Shown here piece by piece: positions 17,715-26,316 of a stretch of 64,000 bases of DNA. Under the pieces are notes generated by a model that was given only the letters and a program-made list of their open reading frames with translations, ran no database searches and was not told the DNA's origin. Made by a program: the position numbers and the translations under genes. The stretch is taken from NCBI GenBank assembly GCA_947596085.1, contig CANQEW010000002.1, positions 1-64,000 of the forward strand, in the 5' to 3' direction. Numbering within the stretch: the stretch's first letter is position 1; every line of letters starts with the position of its first letter. Origin of the DNA: an uncultured Clostridia bacterium (GTDB lineage Bacteria > Bacillota > Clostridia > Christensenellales > Aristaeellaceae).

Positions 17715-18695
17715 ATGAAGAAGATCATCGCTCTGATGCTGGCGCTCGTACTGACGCTGGCGCTGGCTACCTGCGCTTGCGCGGAGGCCGAACCCGTCAC
17801 CCTGCGCGTCGGCTACATGGCCAACTACGCGTCCCTGTGGGGCGTGCTCACCGGCATGAACAAGGGATTCTTTGAGGAAGAGGGCATCACCATCCAGCTG
17901 ATCGAGTTCGCCGATGGTCCGTCCGAGATCGCCGCGATGGAGGGCGGCTCCATTGACCTGGCCTACATCGGCAAGGGCGCGCACCGCCTCTGCATCCTGG
18001 GCAACGCCATCATCTTCGCGCCCAGCTCCGTGCACACCACCGACCGCCTGGTCTGCAGCGCCGCTTCCGGCATCGAATCGGTCGCGGATCTGGCCGGAAA
18101 GAAGATCGGCTACAGCGCCGGTTCCTCCTCCGAGACCACGCTGGACAACGCGCTCAACGTCGCCGGCCTGACCCGTGACGACGTGACGCTGTCCGCGCTG
18201 GATCCGGCCTACATCGTGCCCGCCATGATCTCCGGCGATATCGATGTCGCCGTCACCTGGAACCCCTACACCGCCATGTGTCTGGAGCAGTCCGAGGGTT
18301 CCTATGAGATCGAGTTCGCCGACGGCTCCACCAACATGTCCAGCTGGATCTGCCTGCCCGGCTATGCTGAGGAGAACCACGATCTCCTCGTGCGCTTCAC
18401 CCGCGCGCTGTTCAAGGCCATGGATTACGGCTCCAACCCCGATGTGGCGGAGGAGGTCGCCGGCTGGTGCGCTGATCAGACCAAGACTGACAAGGCCGTC
18501 AACCTCATGCAGTGGGGCGACGCGCACTGGTTCAACATCGCCGACATCAAGGCCGCGCTCGAGGACGGCACGATGCAGGGCTACTATGAGGGCGTGCAGA
18601 ACGACATGATCGCCGGCGGGAACATCACCGAGGAAGAGGCGCATGACACCGCCGAATGGGTGCTCTACGACATCATGAGCGAGGCGCTCGCGTAA
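17715..18695 (+). CDS. ABC transporter substrate-binding protein (TauA/NMT1-like)
   Basis: Secreted ligand-binding component; 326 aa. The signal peptide covers residues 1-24 (MKKIIALMLALVLTLALATC). The Cys lies in LATC, a poor lipobox (Thr before Cys), so attachment as a lipoprotein is uncertain. The mature part shows the NMT1/SsuA layout (VGYMANYASLWG near the start, GFFEEEGI, then the KIGYSAGSSSE ligand loop). AGGAGG precedes the ATG. A 9-bp hairpin lies just after the stop. Confidence 0.87.
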   Translation: MKKIIALMLALVLTLALATCACAEAEPVTLRVGYMANYASLWGVLTGMNKGFFEEEGITIQLIEFADGPSEIAAMEGGSIDLAYIGKGAHRLCILGNAIIFAPSSVHTTDRLVCSAASGIESVADLAGKKIGYSAGSSSETTLDNALNVAGLTRDDVTLSALDPAYIVPAMISGDIDVAVTWNPYTAMCLEQSEGSYEIEFADGSTNMSSWICLPGYAEENHDLLVRFTRALFKAMDYGSNPDVAEEVAGWCADQTKTDKAVNLMQWGDAHWFNIADIKAALEDGTMQGYYEGVQNDMIAGGNITEEEAHDTAEWVLYDIMSEALA

Positions 18696-18722
18696 GCGCT
18701 GCCGAACAGGATTGCGTACTTT

Positions 18723-18746
18723 GGGGCGCCGTTTCCGCGGCGCCCC
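18723..18746 (+). promoter_or_regulatory. Intra-operon hairpin after the substrate-binding gene
   Basis: A 9-bp stem, GGGGCGCCG (18723-18731) with CGGCGCCCC (18738-18746), loop TTTCCG, with no T-run. Such hairpins often protect the 3' end of a highly expressed binding-protein message or reduce readthrough into the next gene. Confidence 0.5.
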
Positions 18747-18766
18747 GATTCATGGGGAAGGATTTC

Positions 18767-20596
18767 ATGAGGATATACGTGAGCTTCGCGCCCGAGGGCA
18801 GCGCGGTCGCGGCCTTCGCTGCGCGGGAGTTGGAGCGCTACCTCTCCCGAATGCTGCGGGGGGAGGGAGAAGTGCGCATCGCGCTCGCGGCGGATGAATC
18901 GGACCCGTGCGGCCCCGAGCGCTTTCGCGCGGAGTTGACCCCCTCCGGCGGCGAACTGCGCGGAAACTGCACCCGGGCCCTGCTGCTGGGGGTGTACGAG
19001 CTGCTGCGACGGCTGGGCTGCCGCTTTCTGGGGCCGGGCGCGGAAAACGAGCGGGTGCCCCGGATCGAGGCGGCCGCGCTGGCGCTGCGCTTCGAGCACA
19101 ACGCGCGCTTTCCGCACCGGGGCGTCTGCATCGAGGGAGCGACCAGCCGGGAGGACGTGCTGAACTTCATCGACTGGCTGCCCAAGGCGGGTTTCAATTC
19201 CTTTTTCTTCCAGTTTCAGGTGCCATACGTGTTCTACGCGCGCTGGTACGAGCACCGGCTGAATCCGTCGCTTTCCCCGGAGCCGTTTTCGATGGAGGAC
19301 GCGTGGCGGCTGACGGCGGAGGCCGAAGCCGAACTGCGCAGGCGCGGCCTGCTGCTGCACAAGGTGGGACACGGCTGGACGAGCGCAGCGCTGGGCTACG
19401 AGGCCGCGTCCTGGGACGAGGCGGAGCCGCTGTCCGATGAATTGCGGCCCCTGGCGGCGCAGGTGAACGGGCGGCGGGAGCTGTTTCTGCGCATCCCGCT
19501 GGACACCAACCTGTGCCTGTCGAATCCCGACGCGGCGGCGCACTTCGTGGATCTCGTCGCCGGGTATGCCGAGGCGCACCCGAACGTGGATTACCTGCAC
19601 GTCTGGCTCGCGGACGAGTACAACAATGTCTGCGAGTGCGAGCGCTGCCGCGAGACCACGCCGTCGGATCAGTACGTGGCGCTGCTGAACGCCATCGACG
19701 CGCGGCTGACGGCGGACGGCCTGCGCACGAAGCTGGTGTTCTTGCTCTATCAGGAGCTGCTGTGGCCGCCGAAGCGGGAGCGGCTGCGCAATCCCGGCCG
19801 CTTCGTGCTGATGTTCGCCCCCATCAGCCGCGGCTTCGACCGCTCCTACGAAGTCGGCGGCAGCGGCGAAATTCCGCCCTACGTTCGAAACCACATCACG
19901 CTTCCCGTCAATCTGGCGGAGAATCTCCGCTTCCTGCGGGGATGGCAGGAGATTTTTGACGGGGACAGCTTCGTCTACGACTATCCCCTCGGCCGGGCGC
20001 ACTACGGCGACTTCGGCTACATGCACATCGCGCGGGTCATCTTCGAGGACGTCGGCAAGCTGCGCGAATTGGGCTTGCGCGGCTATGTGAGCTGTCAGGA
20101 ACTGCGTGCGGGGATGCCGAACTTTCTGCCGGACTACGTGATGGGCCGCGCGCTGATGGACGAGGGTGCCGGCTTTGACGAGATCGCGAACGAATATTTT
20201 CAGGCAGCCTATGGCGAGCGCTGGCGGGACGCGAAGGTGTTTCTGGCCGCGCTGTCGGACTGTCAGGTGTGCGACTATCTGAACGGCAAGGGCCCGCGAA
20301 CGAATCCCGAAGCCGCTGCGAAGCTGGCGCGCGCGGAGGAGCTCTGCGCCGCGTTCGCGCCGGGCGGCGACGGACCCTTCTGGGAGCGGCTGGCGTATCA
20401 CGCGCGGTACGTTTGCCTGCTGGCCCGCGCCATGCGCGCCCTCGCCGAGGGCGACGCGGCGCGCGGCCGAGAAGAGTACGCCCGCCTGCTGGAATATTTG
20501 CGGGAGACGGAGCCGCGGGTGCAGCCTGATTTGGACGTCTATCGCGTGATCGAGGTGACGGAGAAGTACACCGGCCTGAACGCGCCAAAACTGTAA
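18767..20596 (+). CDS. DUF4838 domain protein (alpha-glucuronidase-like fold)
   Basis: 609 aa. The N-terminal part (residues 1-100) resembles the small alpha/beta domain in front of GH20 and GH67 barrels (AARELERYLSRML, TRALLLGVYELLRRLGCRFLGPG). The middle carries the DUF4838-type signature LADEYNNVCECERCR near residue 285-300. The family is of unproven activity, with structural likeness to alpha-glucuronidases; no catalytic pair is asserted. No signal peptide, so cytoplasmic. The ATG has AAGGA 4 nt upstream. Last gene of the 11.2-20.6 kb forward run; its place after an importer suggests it acts on an imported glycoside. Confidence 0.65.
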   Translation: MRIYVSFAPEGSAVAAFAARELERYLSRMLRGEGEVRIALAADESDPCGPERFRAELTPSGGELRGNCTRALLLGVYELLRRLGCRFLGPGAENERVPRIEAAALALRFEHNARFPHRGVCIEGATSREDVLNFIDWLPKAGFNSFFFQFQVPYVFYARWYEHRLNPSLSPEPFSMEDAWRLTAEAEAELRRRGLLLHKVGHGWTSAALGYEAASWDEAEPLSDELRPLAAQVNGRRELFLRIPLDTNLCLSNPDAAAHFVDLVAGYAEAHPNVDYLHVWLADEYNNVCECERCRETTPSDQYVALLNAIDARLTADGLRTKLVFLLYQELLWPPKRERLRNPGRFVLMFAPISRGFDRSYEVGGSGEIPPYVRNHITLPVNLAENLRFLRGWQEIFDGDSFVYDYPLGRAHYGDFGYMHIARVIFEDVGKLRELGLRGYVSCQELRAGMPNFLPDYVMGRALMDEGAGFDEIANEYFQAAYGERWRDAKVFLAALSDCQVCDYLNGKGPRTNPEAAAKLARAEELCAAFAPGGDGPFWERLAYHARYVCLLARAMRALAEGDAARGREEYARLLEYLRETEPRVQPDLDVYRVIEVTEKYTGLNAPKL

Positions 20597-20610
20597 GAAT
20601 TGCCTGCAAC

Positions 20611-20651
20611 AAAGGCGCCCATGAAACCGAAACGGGAATCATGGGCGCTTT
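20611..20651. terminator. Bidirectional terminator between DUF4838 and CBM9-like genes
   Basis: A 13-bp stem with one bulge: AAAG-G-CGCCCATGA (20611-20624) pairs with TCATGGGCGCTTT (20639-20651). A short pyrimidine tail follows on the plus strand and A-to-T symmetry serves the minus strand. Confidence 0.75.
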
Positions 20652-20665
20652 CTCAATGCGGGGAA

Positions 20666-21268
20666 TCAGACGAAGATCATCCGGCCGAAGTCGCGGGGAC
20701 GATGGAAGTCCGGCGCGGCGCTGGTGCAGGGATTCCACGAGAGGTAGTGCTCGCGGACGGTCAGGTCTCCGCACTTGTAGCAGTTCGCGCGCAGATCGTC
20801 GCCCGCCTTGGGCGCGTAGCCGGGGTAGAACTGACGGAGGAAGTCGAAGGGCACGTGGTATGCGATCTCCCAGCCGTCCTCCGTGCGCTTTGCCACCGGA
20901 TCGAGGGGATCGCGCTTGGGAATCAGCCGCACCCGCCGCGCGCGCTCCCCTCCGAAGCCCAGGTAGAGGCAGCAATTCGGGTTGTACTCGATGTTGAAGT
21001 AGCGCTCGTCCCCCGGCGCGGGCGAGAAGAAGAACTCCAGGCAGCTATCCTGGCAGGGCATGGCCAGCGGCGCGCCGGCGGGATGCTCGGCTCGAATCTC
21101 GCGCTCCCGCGCCCGCAGGCGCACCCAGAGCGCTCCATCGTCCCAGCAAAGCTGCGCCCAGGCGCGAACGCCCGCCTCCGTGTTCCAGAGAACCGTGTCG
21201 ATGGGAAGCTCGGGCACCTTCGCCCAGTCCATCGGTTCGGGCCTGCGTATGATCGTATATTCTCGCAT
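20666..21268 (-). CDS. Carbohydrate-binding family 9-like protein
   Basis: A 200-aa protein with the fold signature of CBM9/DOMON-like modules: an early Trp (MDWAKVPELP), WDDGALWVRLRARE, DSCLEFFFSP, YFNIEYNPNCCLYLGFG and a terminal HRPRDFGRMIF. No signal peptide is visible, so it is probably intracellular and may bind a sugar or sugar acid. It is encoded 34 nt after the YhcH gene in the same operon. Confidence 0.72.
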   Translation of the reverse strand: MREYTIIRRPEPMDWAKVPELPIDTVLWNTEAGVRAWAQLCWDDGALWVRLRAREREIRAEHPAGAPLAMPCQDSCLEFFFSPAPGDERYFNIEYNPNCCLYLGFGGERARRVRLIPKRDPLDPVAKRTEDGWEIAYHVPFDFLRQFYPGYAPKAGDDLRANCYKCGDLTVREHYLSWNPCTSAAPDFHRPRDFGRMIFV

Positions 21269-21302
21269 GCGCGCTTCCTCCCAATGCGCAAATTTTCTGC
21301 GT

Positions 21303-21764
21303 TCAGCGCTCCATTCGCACCTTGATCACGGCCTTGCGGCCGGTCGCGGCGCTTCCGCACTTCAAATTCGGCATGTGCGCGTCCTGCGGCAGAAGAATCA
21401 TGAACGTTCCGGCGGGCAGCGGCAGCGCGACTCCCTTCTCCTCCACGTCGGAGAAGCCGATGTCCTTTTCCTCGTCGAAGGGCGCCCACTTGGCGACGCG
21501 CTCCACGGGCAGCACGGAGATGGCCTCTCCGTCGGCCAGCGCCAGCTGAATGTCGGCGTAGCGGCGGTGCGCCTCAAACTGCGCGTCGGCCGGGGCGCGG
21601 AATTCCGGCTCCTGAATCATCAGATAGACGTTCGCGCCATCCACCTCGTATCTGCCCGCGGCGAGCCTGGACAGATCGGTGTTCGAGAGATAGTCGATGG
21701 CGCGATCCATGTTCGCGCCGAGGCCGCGATAGGCGGCAATGTGATCGAGGGTATCGTAAATCAT
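21303..21764 (-). CDS. YhcH/YjgK/YiaL family protein (DUF386, cupin-like)
   Basis: A 153-aa beta-barrel protein of the EbgC/YhcH group, found with genes for beta-galactosides, sialic acid and sugar acids. Motifs: FEAHRRYADIQ with conserved His/Asp, and LLPQDAHMPNLK near the end with the family's PxDxHxP-like element. The ATG is set by GGAGG 8 nt upstream; the open frame extends further but has no start signal there. First gene of a two-gene operon transcribed away from the GntR regulator. Confidence 0.85.
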   Translation of the reverse strand: MIYDTLDHIAAYRGLGANMDRAIDYLSNTDLSRLAAGRYEVDGANVYLMIQEPEFRAPADAQFEAHRRYADIQLALADGEAISVLPVERVAKWAPFDEEKDIGFSDVEEKGVALPLPAGTFMILLPQDAHMPNLKCGSAATGRKAVIKVRMER

Positions 21765-21788
21765 GCCGGTCGCCTCCGTTTTTGTTTC

Positions 21789-21818
21789 AGTATAAGCGCT
21801 TCGCCGCGCTCCTGTCAA
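21789..21818 (-). promoter_or_regulatory. Promoter of the YhcH-CBM9 operon
   Basis: Minus-strand TTGACA (21813-21818), an 18-nt spacer, TATACT (21789-21794), about 25 nt upstream of the YhcH ATG. Confidence 0.75.
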
Positions 21819-21858
21819 TAGCGGCGGCGAGAACCGCGGGAAAATCCCGTCCAGCCCC

Positions 21859-21887
21859 TTGCGCAAGAGGCGCTTCATTGTTATAAT
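21859..21887 (+). promoter_or_regulatory. Promoter of the GntR regulator gene
   Basis: TTGCGC (21859-21864), a 17-nt spacer, TATAAT (21882-21887). The -35 regions of this and the divergent YhcH promoter are about 40 nt apart, so a regulator bound between them could act on both. Confidence 0.7.
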
Positions 21888-21924
21888 ATAGGTATCACCC
21901 TTAACAAAGAACGGGGGCGACGGG

Positions 21925-22629
21925 ATGGATCGGGCGAAGAGAACCTTGCAGCGCGCGCAGCTCTCGGAGCAGATCGCGAACCAGCTGGAAGAAGAGATTC
22001 TCTCCAAGGGCAGGGCCGGCGAACGGTTGGGCTCGGAGCAGCAGCTCTGCGAGCGCTTCGACGCGAGCCGCACGGTAGTTCGCGAGGCGCTCAAAATTCT
22101 GCATGCTCGTGGGTTGATCCAATCCCGAATCGGCAGCGGCGCGTACATCGTCCGCCCGGACGTGCAGGATCTGTCCCAGATGGTCGCGCGCATCATCCGC
22201 ATGGACCGCATCGACTACCGCAGCATCTACGAGGTGCGCTACTATCTCGAGGCGGCCGCCGCGCGGCAGCTGGCCGAACATGGCACCGAGGACGACTTCA
22301 ACGCGCTGGAGGCCATTTTGCGCAAGCTGCACAACCGCGATCTGACCGTGCTCGAACGCCTGGATCTGGATTACGGCTTTCACGAGAGCATCGCCCGGCG
22401 GTCCGGCAACCCGCTGCTGGCGCTGCTGGTGGAGACCATGGCGTATGTATTTAAAGACGTCATCAAGACGGGCATCTTTGTGGCGGGCGGCATCGAGGAC
22501 GCGATCATTCGCCATCAGCGCATCTTCGATGCGATGCGCAAACACGATGCGGCGCTGGCGGAGCGGATGGTGTGGGAGCACCTGGATCAGTCCCGCCAGA
22601 ATTACGAGGTATACTACGGCATCCGGTGA
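21925..22629 (+). CDS. FadR-subfamily GntR transcriptional regulator
   Basis: 234 aa. N-terminal winged helix (ERLGSEQQLCERFDASRTVVREALKIL, the GntR signature), wing GLIQSRIGSGAYIV, then an FCD all-helical ligand domain with metal-ligand-type residues in DLDYGFHESIARRSGN and IIRHQRIFDAM. FadR-type regulators typically sense acids such as sugar acids. It is flanked by the divergent YhcH operon and the aldolase-TRAP operon, which it plausibly controls. Confidence 0.88.
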   Translation: MDRAKRTLQRAQLSEQIANQLEEEILSKGRAGERLGSEQQLCERFDASRTVVREALKILHARGLIQSRIGSGAYIVRPDVQDLSQMVARIIRMDRIDYRSIYEVRYYLEAAAARQLAEHGTEDDFNALEAILRKLHNRDLTVLERLDLDYGFHESIARRSGNPLLALLVETMAYVFKDVIKTGIFVAGGIEDAIIRHQRIFDAMRKHDAALAERMVWEHLDQSRQNYEVYYGIR

Positions 22630-22773
22630 CATGCGTCCCTCGTGGCTGTTCGCCGCGGAAGGGGACGCGAAAATGGTTTCGGAAGGTTTTGTCGAATGGC
22701 CCCAAAATTCTATTAAATTTGTCGTGATGCACATACAAGCTCGGTTTTTTTGGTTAATTATCTGAATTTATTC

Positions 22774-22801
22774 TTGACCATCACCATAAAATCCGTATAA
22801 T
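22774..22801 (+). promoter_or_regulatory. Promoter of the aldolase-TRAP operon
   Basis: TTGACC (22774-22779), a 16-nt spacer, TATAAT (22796-22801). A 10-nt palindrome TATAATTATA overlaps the -10 and is a possible operator for the adjacent GntR protein. Confidence 0.7.
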
Positions 22802-22848
22802 TATAATACAGATTAATTTTCACATAACAAGCAATGGAGGCGTGGAAT

Positions 22849-23766
22849 ATGAACAACTATCCGGGTGGCGTTTGGCCCGTCATGCTGACCCCCTTCACCC
22901 GCAAGGGTGAGATCGACGAGGAGGGCCTGATCGCTCTCATCGAATGGTATATTCAGAACGGCGTGAGCGGCCTGTTCGCGTCCTGCCAGTCCAGCGAGAT
23001 CTACAAGCTGAACTTCGAGGAGCGCATCCGCGTGGCAGAGATCACCGTCAAGGCGGCGAAGGGCCGCGTGCCGGTGGTGGCCTCGGGCCACGTGTCCGAT
23101 GACTTTGACCAGCAGGAGCGCGAGCTCAACACCATGGCGGGAACCGGCGTGGACGCGGTCATCATGATCACCAACCACTTCGCTCGCCAGGACGAGAGCG
23201 ACGCGGTGTGGATGAAGAACATCGACGAGATGCTCAAACGCATCGATCCCAAGGTGCACCTGGGCGCCTACGAGTGTCCCACGCCCTACAAGCGGTTGAT
23301 GACGCCGGAGATGATCCACCACATCGCCGAGACCGACCGTTTCTACTTCCTGAAGGACACCTGCTGCGACGCGGCCACGATCCGCGAGAAGCTGGCGGCC
23401 ATTCAGGGCACCAACCTCAAGCTCTACAACGCCAATACCACCACCACGCTCCAGAGCATGCTGGACGGCGCGCCGGGCTACAGCGGCATCATGGCCAACT
23501 TCCACCCGGAGCTCTACGTGTGGCTGACGGCGAACATCCACCATCCCAACGCCCAGAAGGTCCAGAACGTGCTGACCATCGCCTCTCTGATCGAGCGCCA
23601 GCTCTATCCGGTGAACGCCAAGTTCCACCTGAAGGAGATCGAAAAGCTGCCCATCACTACCTTCTGCCGCGTGCAGGACGACAGCCTGCTCACCGAGACC
23701 TTCAAGACCGAGGTCTACCAGATGAACGAGCTGTGCAATGACGCCTATGAGCGCTACTGCAAATGA
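22849..23766 (+). CDS. DapA/NanA-family lyase (dihydrodipicolinate synthase superfamily)
   Basis: A 305-aa Schiff-base class I aldolase of the DapA/NanA superfamily. Seen: GGVWPVMLTPF at the start, the substrate-carboxylate loop SCQSSE (in place of GTTGE), the Tyr in GAYECPTPYKR, and the Schiff-base Lys in YFLKDTC. The altered loop argues against true DapA or NanA; a sugar-acid or ulosonic-acid lyase is more likely. GGAGG is 8 nt before the ATG. First gene of an operon with an HpaI-type aldolase and a TRAP transporter, overlapping the next gene by 4 nt. Confidence 0.83.
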   Translation: MNNYPGGVWPVMLTPFTRKGEIDEEGLIALIEWYIQNGVSGLFASCQSSEIYKLNFEERIRVAEITVKAAKGRVPVVASGHVSDDFDQQERELNTMAGTGVDAVIMITNHFARQDESDAVWMKNIDEMLKRIDPKVHLGAYECPTPYKRLMTPEMIHHIAETDRFYFLKDTCCDAATIREKLAAIQGTNLKLYNANTTTTLQSMLDGAPGYSGIMANFHPELYVWLTANIHHPNAQKVQNVLTIASLIERQLYPVNAKFHLKEIEKLPITTFCRVQDDSLLTETFKTEVYQMNELCNDAYERYCK

Positions 23767-24563
23767 ACAGGAACGAAAATATGCTGCCCGCCGAGCGGCT
23801 TCGGGAGAGGCTCCGCTCAGACAGGCCGGTGATCGGCGGCCACGTGTTCTTCACCGACCCCGAAATCACGGAGCTGTTGGGCTATCACGGCTTTGAGGCC
23901 GTCTGGATTGACGCGGAGCACTCCGCCTTCGATCTCAACACCATTCTGGGCCACATCATGGCCTGCGCGTCCTCGGGAACGGCGTCGCTGGTGCGCGTGG
24001 CGTGGAACGATCCCGTGCGAATCAAGCCCGTTCTGGAGATGGGCCCGGACGGCATCATCCTGCCCATGGTGTGCACGGCGCAGGAGGCCCGGGAGGCGGT
24101 GCGCGCGTGCACCTACCCGCTCGAGGGCGTGCGCGGCTTCGGGCCCCGGCGCGCGAACCGCTACGGCGCGCTGGACAATTCCGAGTACCTGGCGCAGGCG
24201 GAGAAGTCCTTTTTGCGCATCCTCCAGATCGAGCACCGGGACGCCATCGACAACCTGGATGAGATCCTCGCGGTGGAGGGCATCGATCTGTTGATCTGCG
24301 GGCCGAACGATCTCTCCGCGTCCTACGGCCATCTCTGCGACACCCGCAACCCGGAGATGTTCCCCATCTACGACCGCTTCGCCGAGAAGTGCAAGGCGGC
24401 GGGCAAGCCCTTCGGCGTGTCGCTGGGCGCGGGCGACCGCGAATCCATGGTCGATTGGTTCCACAGGGGCGCGAACTTCATCGGCTGCGGCGACGACATC
24501 GCTTACATGAGCCTGGGCTGCCGGGCGACCTTCGATTTCCTGCGGGAAAACGGAATGATCTGA
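23763..24563 (+). CDS. HpcH/HpaI-family aldolase
   Basis: Class II pyruvate aldolase of the HpaI/GarL family, releasing pyruvate from 2-keto-3-deoxy acids; 266 aa. Motifs: VWIDAEHSAFD (substrate His), VRVAWNDP, LEMGPDGIILPMV (metal region), GPRRANRYG, LQIEHRDAIDNLDEI (metal Glu) and CGPNDLSASYG (metal Asp). The ATG forms ATGA with the preceding stop; an alternative ATG at 23781 has AGGAA upstream. Its pairing with the DapA-like lyase and a TRAP importer points to sugar-acid breakdown. Confidence 0.87.
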   Translation: MNRNENMLPAERLRERLRSDRPVIGGHVFFTDPEITELLGYHGFEAVWIDAEHSAFDLNTILGHIMACASSGTASLVRVAWNDPVRIKPVLEMGPDGIILPMVCTAQEAREAVRACTYPLEGVRGFGPRRANRYGALDNSEYLAQAEKSFLRILQIEHRDAIDNLDEILAVEGIDLLICGPNDLSASYGHLCDTRNPEMFPIYDRFAEKCKAAGKPFGVSLGAGDRESMVDWFHRGANFIGCGDDIAYMSLGCRATFDFLRENGMI

Positions 24564-24569
24564 ATCTGC

Positions 24570-24586
24570 GCGGATCCAAGATCCGC
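24570..24586 (+). promoter_or_regulatory. Short hairpin before dctP
   Basis: A 7-bp perfect stem, GCGGATC paired with GATCCGC, loop CAA, between the aldolase and dctP. Possible processing or stability element. Confidence 0.4.
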
Positions 24587-24616
24587 TTAGAGAAATTAGA
24601 CAAGGAGGCAAACCCC

Positions 24617-25615
24617 ATGAAGAAGATTCTTGCTCTGGTTTTGGCCCTGATGCTGGGCCTGTCCCTCGTCGGCGCCTTCGCCGAGGACCTCGGCGACCCG
24701 GTCACCCTCGCCGTCACCCTGACCGCGGTGTCCACCGACACCCACGCCCAGGCCATGATGGAGTTTGAGAAGTACGTCGAAGAGGCCTCCGGTGGCAACA
24801 TCCAGGTGGAAGTTTACACCGACGCCGTGCTCTTCCCGCAGGAGATGGAAGTTTCCGCCGTCGCGATGGGCACCGAGGCGCAGATGTCCCTGATCTCCGC
24901 CAGTTGGATCGCCGCCGGTTCCCCGTGGGCGGGCCTGTTCGCGGCCGGCTACGTGTTCACCAGCTACGACCACATGACCAAGGTCCTCAACGGCGACATC
25001 GGCAAGGCCGCCTTCGAGCGCATCGCTGAGGAGCAGGGCGTGCTCCCGCTGGGCGCCTGGTATCTGGGCTCCCGCGAGATCTCCCTGGGCGAGGATCGCC
25101 CGATCACCACGCCCGAGGATCTGGCCGGCGTGAACCTGCGCATGCCCAACTCCGACGCCTGGCTGCTGCTGGGCAAGGCCCTGGGCGCCAACCCGACCCC
25201 CATCTCCTTCTCCGAGCTGTACCTCGCGCTGCAGACCGGCACGGTCGACGGCCAGGACAACCCGCTGCCCTCCGTTGAGAGCGCCAAGTTCTATGAGGTT
25301 CAGAAGTCCATCACCCTGACCGACCACCTGGTCGACTCCGTGTGGCCCTGCATCAACCTCAACGTCTGGAACGGCCTGACCGAGGCCCAGCAGAAGATCA
25401 TCATGGACGGCGTCGAGGCCGGCCGCAAGTTCTGCGACGAGACCAACCTGGCCCGCGAGGCGGAGCTGGTTCAGTTCTTCAAGGATCAGGGCCTGAGCGT
25501 CTACGAGGCCGACAAGCAGGCCTTCGCCGACCACGTGCTCGACTACTACCTGAACGATCCCTCTTCTGAGGCTTGGGATCTCGAACTGCTCGACGAAATC
25601 CGCGCGATGGGCTGA
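24617..25615 (+). CDS. dctP: TRAP transporter substrate-binding protein DctP
   Basis: Secreted binding protein of a tripartite ATP-independent periplasmic-type transporter; 332 aa. Signal peptide MKKILALVLALMLGLSLVGAFA. DctP-family core: GVLPLGAWYLGSREIS, GVNLRMPNSDAWLLLGKALG with the ligand-carboxylate Arg, and ALQTGTVDGQDNPLP. TRAP ligands are usually organic or sugar acids. GGAGG precedes the ATG; hairpins lie on both sides of the gene. Confidence 0.93.
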   Translation: MKKILALVLALMLGLSLVGAFAEDLGDPVTLAVTLTAVSTDTHAQAMMEFEKYVEEASGGNIQVEVYTDAVLFPQEMEVSAVAMGTEAQMSLISASWIAAGSPWAGLFAAGYVFTSYDHMTKVLNGDIGKAAFERIAEEQGVLPLGAWYLGSREISLGEDRPITTPEDLAGVNLRMPNSDAWLLLGKALGANPTPISFSELYLALQTGTVDGQDNPLPSVESAKFYEVQKSITLTDHLVDSVWPCINLNVWNGLTEAQQKIIMDGVEAGRKFCDETNLAREAELVQFFKDQGLSVYEADKQAFADHVLDYYLNDPSSEAWDLELLDEIRAMG

Positions 25616-25642
25616 TCGCCGGTAGAATCACCGAAATGAAAA

Positions 25643-25718
25643 GGGGCCGCTGCGATCGCGGCGGCCCCGCTTCAAAACCTTAGGGGGCGGCCGGGCTTGG
25701 GAGCGGCCGCGCCCGGCC
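25643..25718 (+). promoter_or_regulatory. Two intra-operon hairpins between dctP and dctQ
   Basis: First: GGGGCCGC (25643-25650) with GCGGCCCC (25661-25668), with a self-complementary loop. Second: GGCCGGGC (25689-25696) with GCCCGGCC (25711-25718). No T-run follows either. They likely lower readthrough or protect the dctP 3' end so that binding protein exceeds membrane subunits. Confidence 0.6.
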
Positions 25719-25737
25719 ACAATTGGGGGGAAATTGT

Positions 25738-26316
25738 ATGAATTCACTGATTAAGACGCGCGACATTTTGCGCGACATCGTGGAGATTTACATCCCTGTT
25801 GCGACCTTCGTAATCATGTTCGTGACGTTCGTGCTGCAAATCTTCTTCCGTTACATTCTGCGCCAGCCGCTGGCCTGGGCGTATGAGGTGACGGTGTCGT
25901 GCTACCTGTGGCTGGTCATTCTGGGCGCGTGCTACGCCCAGCGCGATCACGGCCACGTGACCTTTACCCTGATTACCGATAAGATGCCCATCCGCGGCCG
26001 CGCCTTCTGCACCTTCATGGGCAGCCTGTTGATCTGCGTGGCGTTCGCCTGGGCGTTCGTGCCGAGCCTGAAGTTCGTGCTGATGATGAAGATGCAGAAG
26101 ACGAGCATGCTCAAGATCGGCCTGAACATCGTCTACTTCCCCTACGTCGTGTTCCTGGCGCTCACGATCCTGTACATGCTTCGCGACATGATCCTGGACT
26201 TCAAGGTGTGGACCGGTCTGGCCTCCGATGAGGATCGCAAGCGCTATATGAAGCTGAACGCCAGCGAGGTCGAGCAGGCCATCGAGGCCTCCAAGGAAGG
26301 GGGTAGCATGCTGTGA
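25738..26316 (+). CDS. dctQ: TRAP transporter small permease DctQ
   Basis: 192 aa with four membrane helices. The family hallmark is present: RYILRQPLAWAYEVTVSCYLWLVILGACYAQRDHGHV with the conserved W-E-E/V and R-HV region. The ATG is set by GGGGGG about 9 nt upstream. It overlaps dctM by 4 nt. Confidence 0.92.
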   Translation: MNSLIKTRDILRDIVEIYIPVATFVIMFVTFVLQIFFRYILRQPLAWAYEVTVSCYLWLVILGACYAQRDHGHVTFTLITDKMPIRGRAFCTFMGSLLICVAFAWAFVPSLKFVLMMKMQKTSMLKIGLNIVYFPYVVFLALTILYMLRDMILDFKVWTGLASDEDRKRYMKLNASEVEQAIEASKEGGSML

